NCBI GenBank assembly: GCA_903813345.2
Contig: CAIIXF020000001.1
Span: 31,175,915-31,239,914, forward strand
Length of the DNA: 64,000 nt
From: Owenia fusiformis
Taxonomy: Eukaryota > Annelida > Polychaeta > Sabellida > Oweniidae
Reading direction: 5' to 3'
Position numbers and translations under genes: made by a program. Shown here one piece after another: positions 61,601 to 64,000 of the stretch. The number at the start of each line of letters is the position of its first letter. Within the stretch, counting starts at the first letter, position 1. The notes under the pieces were generated by a model, which was given only the letters and a program-made list of their open reading frames with translations, ran no database searches and was not told where the DNA came from.

Positions 61601-64000
61601 TACTTGCATAGAATTAGCGATGATAAACTCCCATGAAACGAGGACCAAGTGATTAAAGAGTTGAAGCGATCGTTATGTCTGCCATTTGTGACAACGGTAT
61701 CTGACTTTACCATTGTCAGGCTATTCCAGTATGTAAATAAAGTGCATTGTGATCTGATCTTTCAGTCCCATCATTGTGCTCATAACTTTACATTGATTGC
61801 TGAAAAAATACTTGTCAAAAAGTGTCTTTTTTGGGACACCCAATGTATACCCTGGAATGTATGCTGAAATGTCAAAATAAAACATTTTGAACTTTTGGAC
61901 ATCTTAGTGAATAGATTAGTTATACATGTATATATTGGTAGCATTAGGCCTATTTGTAGCCATCACAACAGATTTTCTGACACTTGTTCCATGTGTTTAC
62001 ATAACTTACTTTTGTATCATCTCATCCCACCTGAGTGTAGGAACATTGGAAGCCTTCCCCAACACTGCATCTGTTAACACTGGGTCCATCACAACCCTCC
62101 TGTAATACATCACAGACACATATAAAATTAATTCACTTCATTTTCATCCAACCAGATATATTGGCCAAGGGAGTACCTGTACCTTTAAAAGAGTGGCCCT
62201 TTTGGTCAACAAAGGTTTTTGTAAGACAAGACAAAGGTAAGGTAAGACAAAAAATATATTTGACTGAACAGACATTCACCTTTGAAAGTACACAGGCAAA
62301 TTACATCAGACCCCGTACAAGCTCGTACGGAGCTCGTTGAGTCAATGGACCCTGTACAACCCTGTAATTTTCAAGCCTTGTACTTGCCTGTGCAATGCCT
62401 GTAACAAGGCCCGTAATGACTCATAATTTTCTAGCACTGTGCTTGCCCGTAAGGGGCTCATAACGAGGCTCATAATTGCTCGTTTGTTTTGATGAACACT
62501 TTTTGATAGATGAAATTAAAATTCAGCATACTTGAGAAATGCCATTTCAATGATGGGCCTCGAAAACGAGCTTAGTACGAGCCCCATGGTATCATTATGA
62601 GAAACTCTGAGAAATGTGAAAATGAATTATGTTTTTCTCAGTTTCTTGATGCAATGATGCTCATGTGTGCCAAAGCTACATAATGGCAATGCTAAGGTAT
62701 AACAAATCACTTCAAATATTTCACCATTTTTCTAGAATGCTGCTATGTTTAAATTCTTTCAATAAAAAAGTAGAATGCCACATGTAAAATCAATTGTCAT
62801 TTTCAAATACCTGCCACATCAGGTAAATAATGGTTGACACTTCAATCTCATCAAACAAAGTTCATGGGGATATAGAAAACAGTTCCAGTAGTGGAGCAAT
62901 GTTGTTAAAATTATATTGAATACTAAGCATATTTCACTTTCTTATGACAATTTGACTGGTGAGTATAAATATCAACTGATAAAAATTAGAATTATATCTG
63001 AAATAACCTTGCTAGAGCACACTTACCCAGTTTCATTCTGTAGCTCATTTTCTTTAACATGTTTCTTAAGTATTTCACGGATTTCACGTGTACTCAAAGC
63101 ATCTCCTTTCCTAAAAACACAAGACCACAAGAATGATTTAAGACAAGACTTTTGACCATGAGTACTTTCTCATTTTCTTTGGATGATGAACTGAAAGATT
63201 TCAGATGTTGGTGACCAAAATTAGGCTGAAAACAATGAACAGCAAGAGTTTTCTAACATGGGATATTTTGTTTTCAACTTTATTACATTCCAACATTATT
63301 TCTCTTTCAGAAGTTACTGACAAAGTTGAAACAAGAAAAGGAGTGAACAATATCTCAACTTTGAATAGAATAGACAATTTTTGGTATGGAAGGTCCAACA
63401 AAACGGCCGCCTTAACTTTTACCCAGAATGGAAATACGTAGACAAAATTAAGTGAGACGCTCGTTTGCAAATCTGACAGGCCAACAATTTGATCACAATA
63501 TAGCACACTGGGGTCTGAAAAAGTTTTGCTCTGCTAAAATAGAGGTCCTTTTTCTGAAATAAGTCTGACTTAATGGTCGGAGATATGACTGTCTTAAATT
63601 ATTTCATAACATACCTTGTCTTTTACAATTGCAAATTCAAAGACAAACAATGCACATGATGTTCATGACAATTTATATGATCATCATCAAATCATTACAG
63701 TTCACTGAATGATCATCAGAGTCTGACAATCCACACAATGGTCTTCAAATAATGACAATTCACTCGATGGTCTTCAAATAATGACAATTCACATATGATG
63801 GTCTTCAAATAATGACAATCCACATGATGGTCTTGAAATAATGACAATTCAAACAATAGTCTTCAAATAATGACAATCCACACGATGGTCTTCAAATAAT
63901 GACAATTCACAAAGTGTTCCTGATGTTGTAATGTTACTTACTTGCAGTTTGCTATCTTAAATAGCTCCATGGTGTTCCCATTGACCATATACATCTCTTG
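55660..64000 (-). CDS. EIF2D: Translation initiation factor eIF2D (ligatin), 3' part
   Basis: Exons: beyond 64000-63942, 63110-63027, 62099-62010, 59747-59627, 57390-57204, 55769-55660; phases agree, about 216 C-terminal residues here; the 5' part lies past the window. The order matches eIF2D: end of a winged-helix/SWIB-type region (STREIREILKKHVKEN, RVVMDPVLTDAVL), then the SUI1 domain (CYSITYPGQTPIIKKGSV, ITIAKRMGNKKVTLVENL, GIDPKGFGQEV, VLVQGNQINFIADLLL) and the closing IPRKFLIGLEKAPK with a basic Lys/Arg tail. eIF2D delivers tRNA to the 40S P site without GTP and recycles post-termination 40S subunits. DENR has a similar SUI1 domain, but the upstream exons favour eIF2D. Introns hold a mariner and foldback repeats. 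Confidence 0.9.
56292..56821. repeat. Foldback element in last eIF2D intron
   Basis: Arms of about 115 bp: 56292-56405 and 56705-56821, sharing AAAAGGAGGAGGGAAAT and GCATATGTTAGGCC in inverse orientation. 530 bp, no ORF of note. Confidence 0.72.
56880..57150. repeat. Dispersed repeat copy (GGCATCAGCATATAAAATTTG)
   Basis: Inverse of the TATATGCTGATGCC / AGATTTGGTTCAAATTT family seen at 25640-26240. Partial copy. Confidence 0.45.
57468..58467 (+). mobile_element. Degenerate mariner-like transposon with TA duplication
   Basis: Exactly 1000 bp between TA dinucleotides, ends CAGGGTGTCCAAAAAAACAG and inverse, with inverted arms extending about 200 bp. On the plus strand from about 57790 to 58184 it holds broken transposase remnants ending HSPDLNPPDFYLWGFLK, the signature just before the third catalytic acid. 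Several stops and frame changes make it inactive. In the eIF2D intron between exons ending 59627 and starting 57390. Confidence 0.82.
58468..59626. other. eIF2D intron, nothing else seen
   Basis: AT-rich; an AAC trinucleotide run near 58685. No coding content recognised. Confidence 0.45.
59748..61129. other. eIF2D intron, nothing else seen
   Basis: AT-rich intronic sequence with short spurious frames. Confidence 0.45.
61130..61730. repeat. Foldback element rich in CCGTTGTC words
   Basis: About 67-bp terminal arms (GGAATAGCCTGACAACGG... and inverse). The interior repeats GACAACGG / CCGTTGTC / ACCATTGTC words at least eight times in both orientations. No ORF. In the eIF2D intron upstream of the SUI1 exons. 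Confidence 0.75.
62280..62600. repeat. Degenerate simple repeat with CTCGTA/CCTGTA words
   Basis: Words such as CCCGTA, CTCATAA and CTTGTACTTGCC recur irregularly. GC content is above the surroundings. Origin unclear. Confidence 0.35.
63655..63912. repeat. Tandem repeat, about 32-bp unit
   Basis: About six units around GATGGTCTTCAAATAATGAC plus AATTCAC/AATCCAC. Ends 30 bases from the eIF2D donor at 63942. Confidence 0.8.

Overview
The window is AT-rich nuclear DNA from an invertebrate animal: spliced genes with phase-consistent GT-AG introns, many small inverted-repeat transposons, and recent large insertions. Abundant TACATGTA-type and GGAC-type short repeats, together with the gene set, suggest a lophotrochozoan, most likely a bivalve mollusc. 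The taxon is an inference, not read directly from the sequence.

Layout. 1-5.3 kb: compound foldback repeats and other inverted repeats, no convincing gene. 5.3-12.25 kb (minus): a complete five-exon RNF170-type E3 ubiquitin ligase. 12.25-12.45 kb: a 200-bp head-to-head promoter with ETS, NRF1 and YY1-like sites. 12.45-45.99 kb (plus): a complete 19-exon HOOK-family dynein adaptor (714 aa by my assembly). To my knowledge the vertebrate orthologues RNF170 and HOOK3 are also head-to-head neighbours, so this looks like very old conserved linkage. The HOOK introns hold a 21-bp array of splice-donor-like repeats, several small transposons, a 13-kb Ty3/Gypsy retrotransposon, and a six-exon secreted beta-lactamase-domain gene on the opposite strand.

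The Gypsy element (26,892-39,894, minus orientation) has 1051-bp LTRs differing at 2 sites, a 4-bp target duplication, a tRNA-Leu primer site, a polypurine tract, a classic -1 slippery heptamer between gag and pol, and an extra spliced zinc-finger ORF in the env position. Its pol is broken twice: by a frameshift in RNase H, and by a complete 3.55-kb DNA transposon in integrase. That transposon carries one intact gene, a SAP-like/SWIM/YqaJ nuclease whose start codon sits alone on its own exon. It is the best candidate here for a little-described mobile system.

46-55.6 kb: small transposons (one a palindrome built from two mariner 3' ends) and an intronless, probably seven-transmembrane receptor-like gene whose N-terminus is four 25-residue repeats. 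55.66-64 kb (minus): the 3' part of an eIF2D gene, with a second degenerate mariner and other repeats in its introns; the gene runs off the right edge.

Exon joins were made by eye and checked for reading phase. Names rest on recognising motifs, not on a database search.
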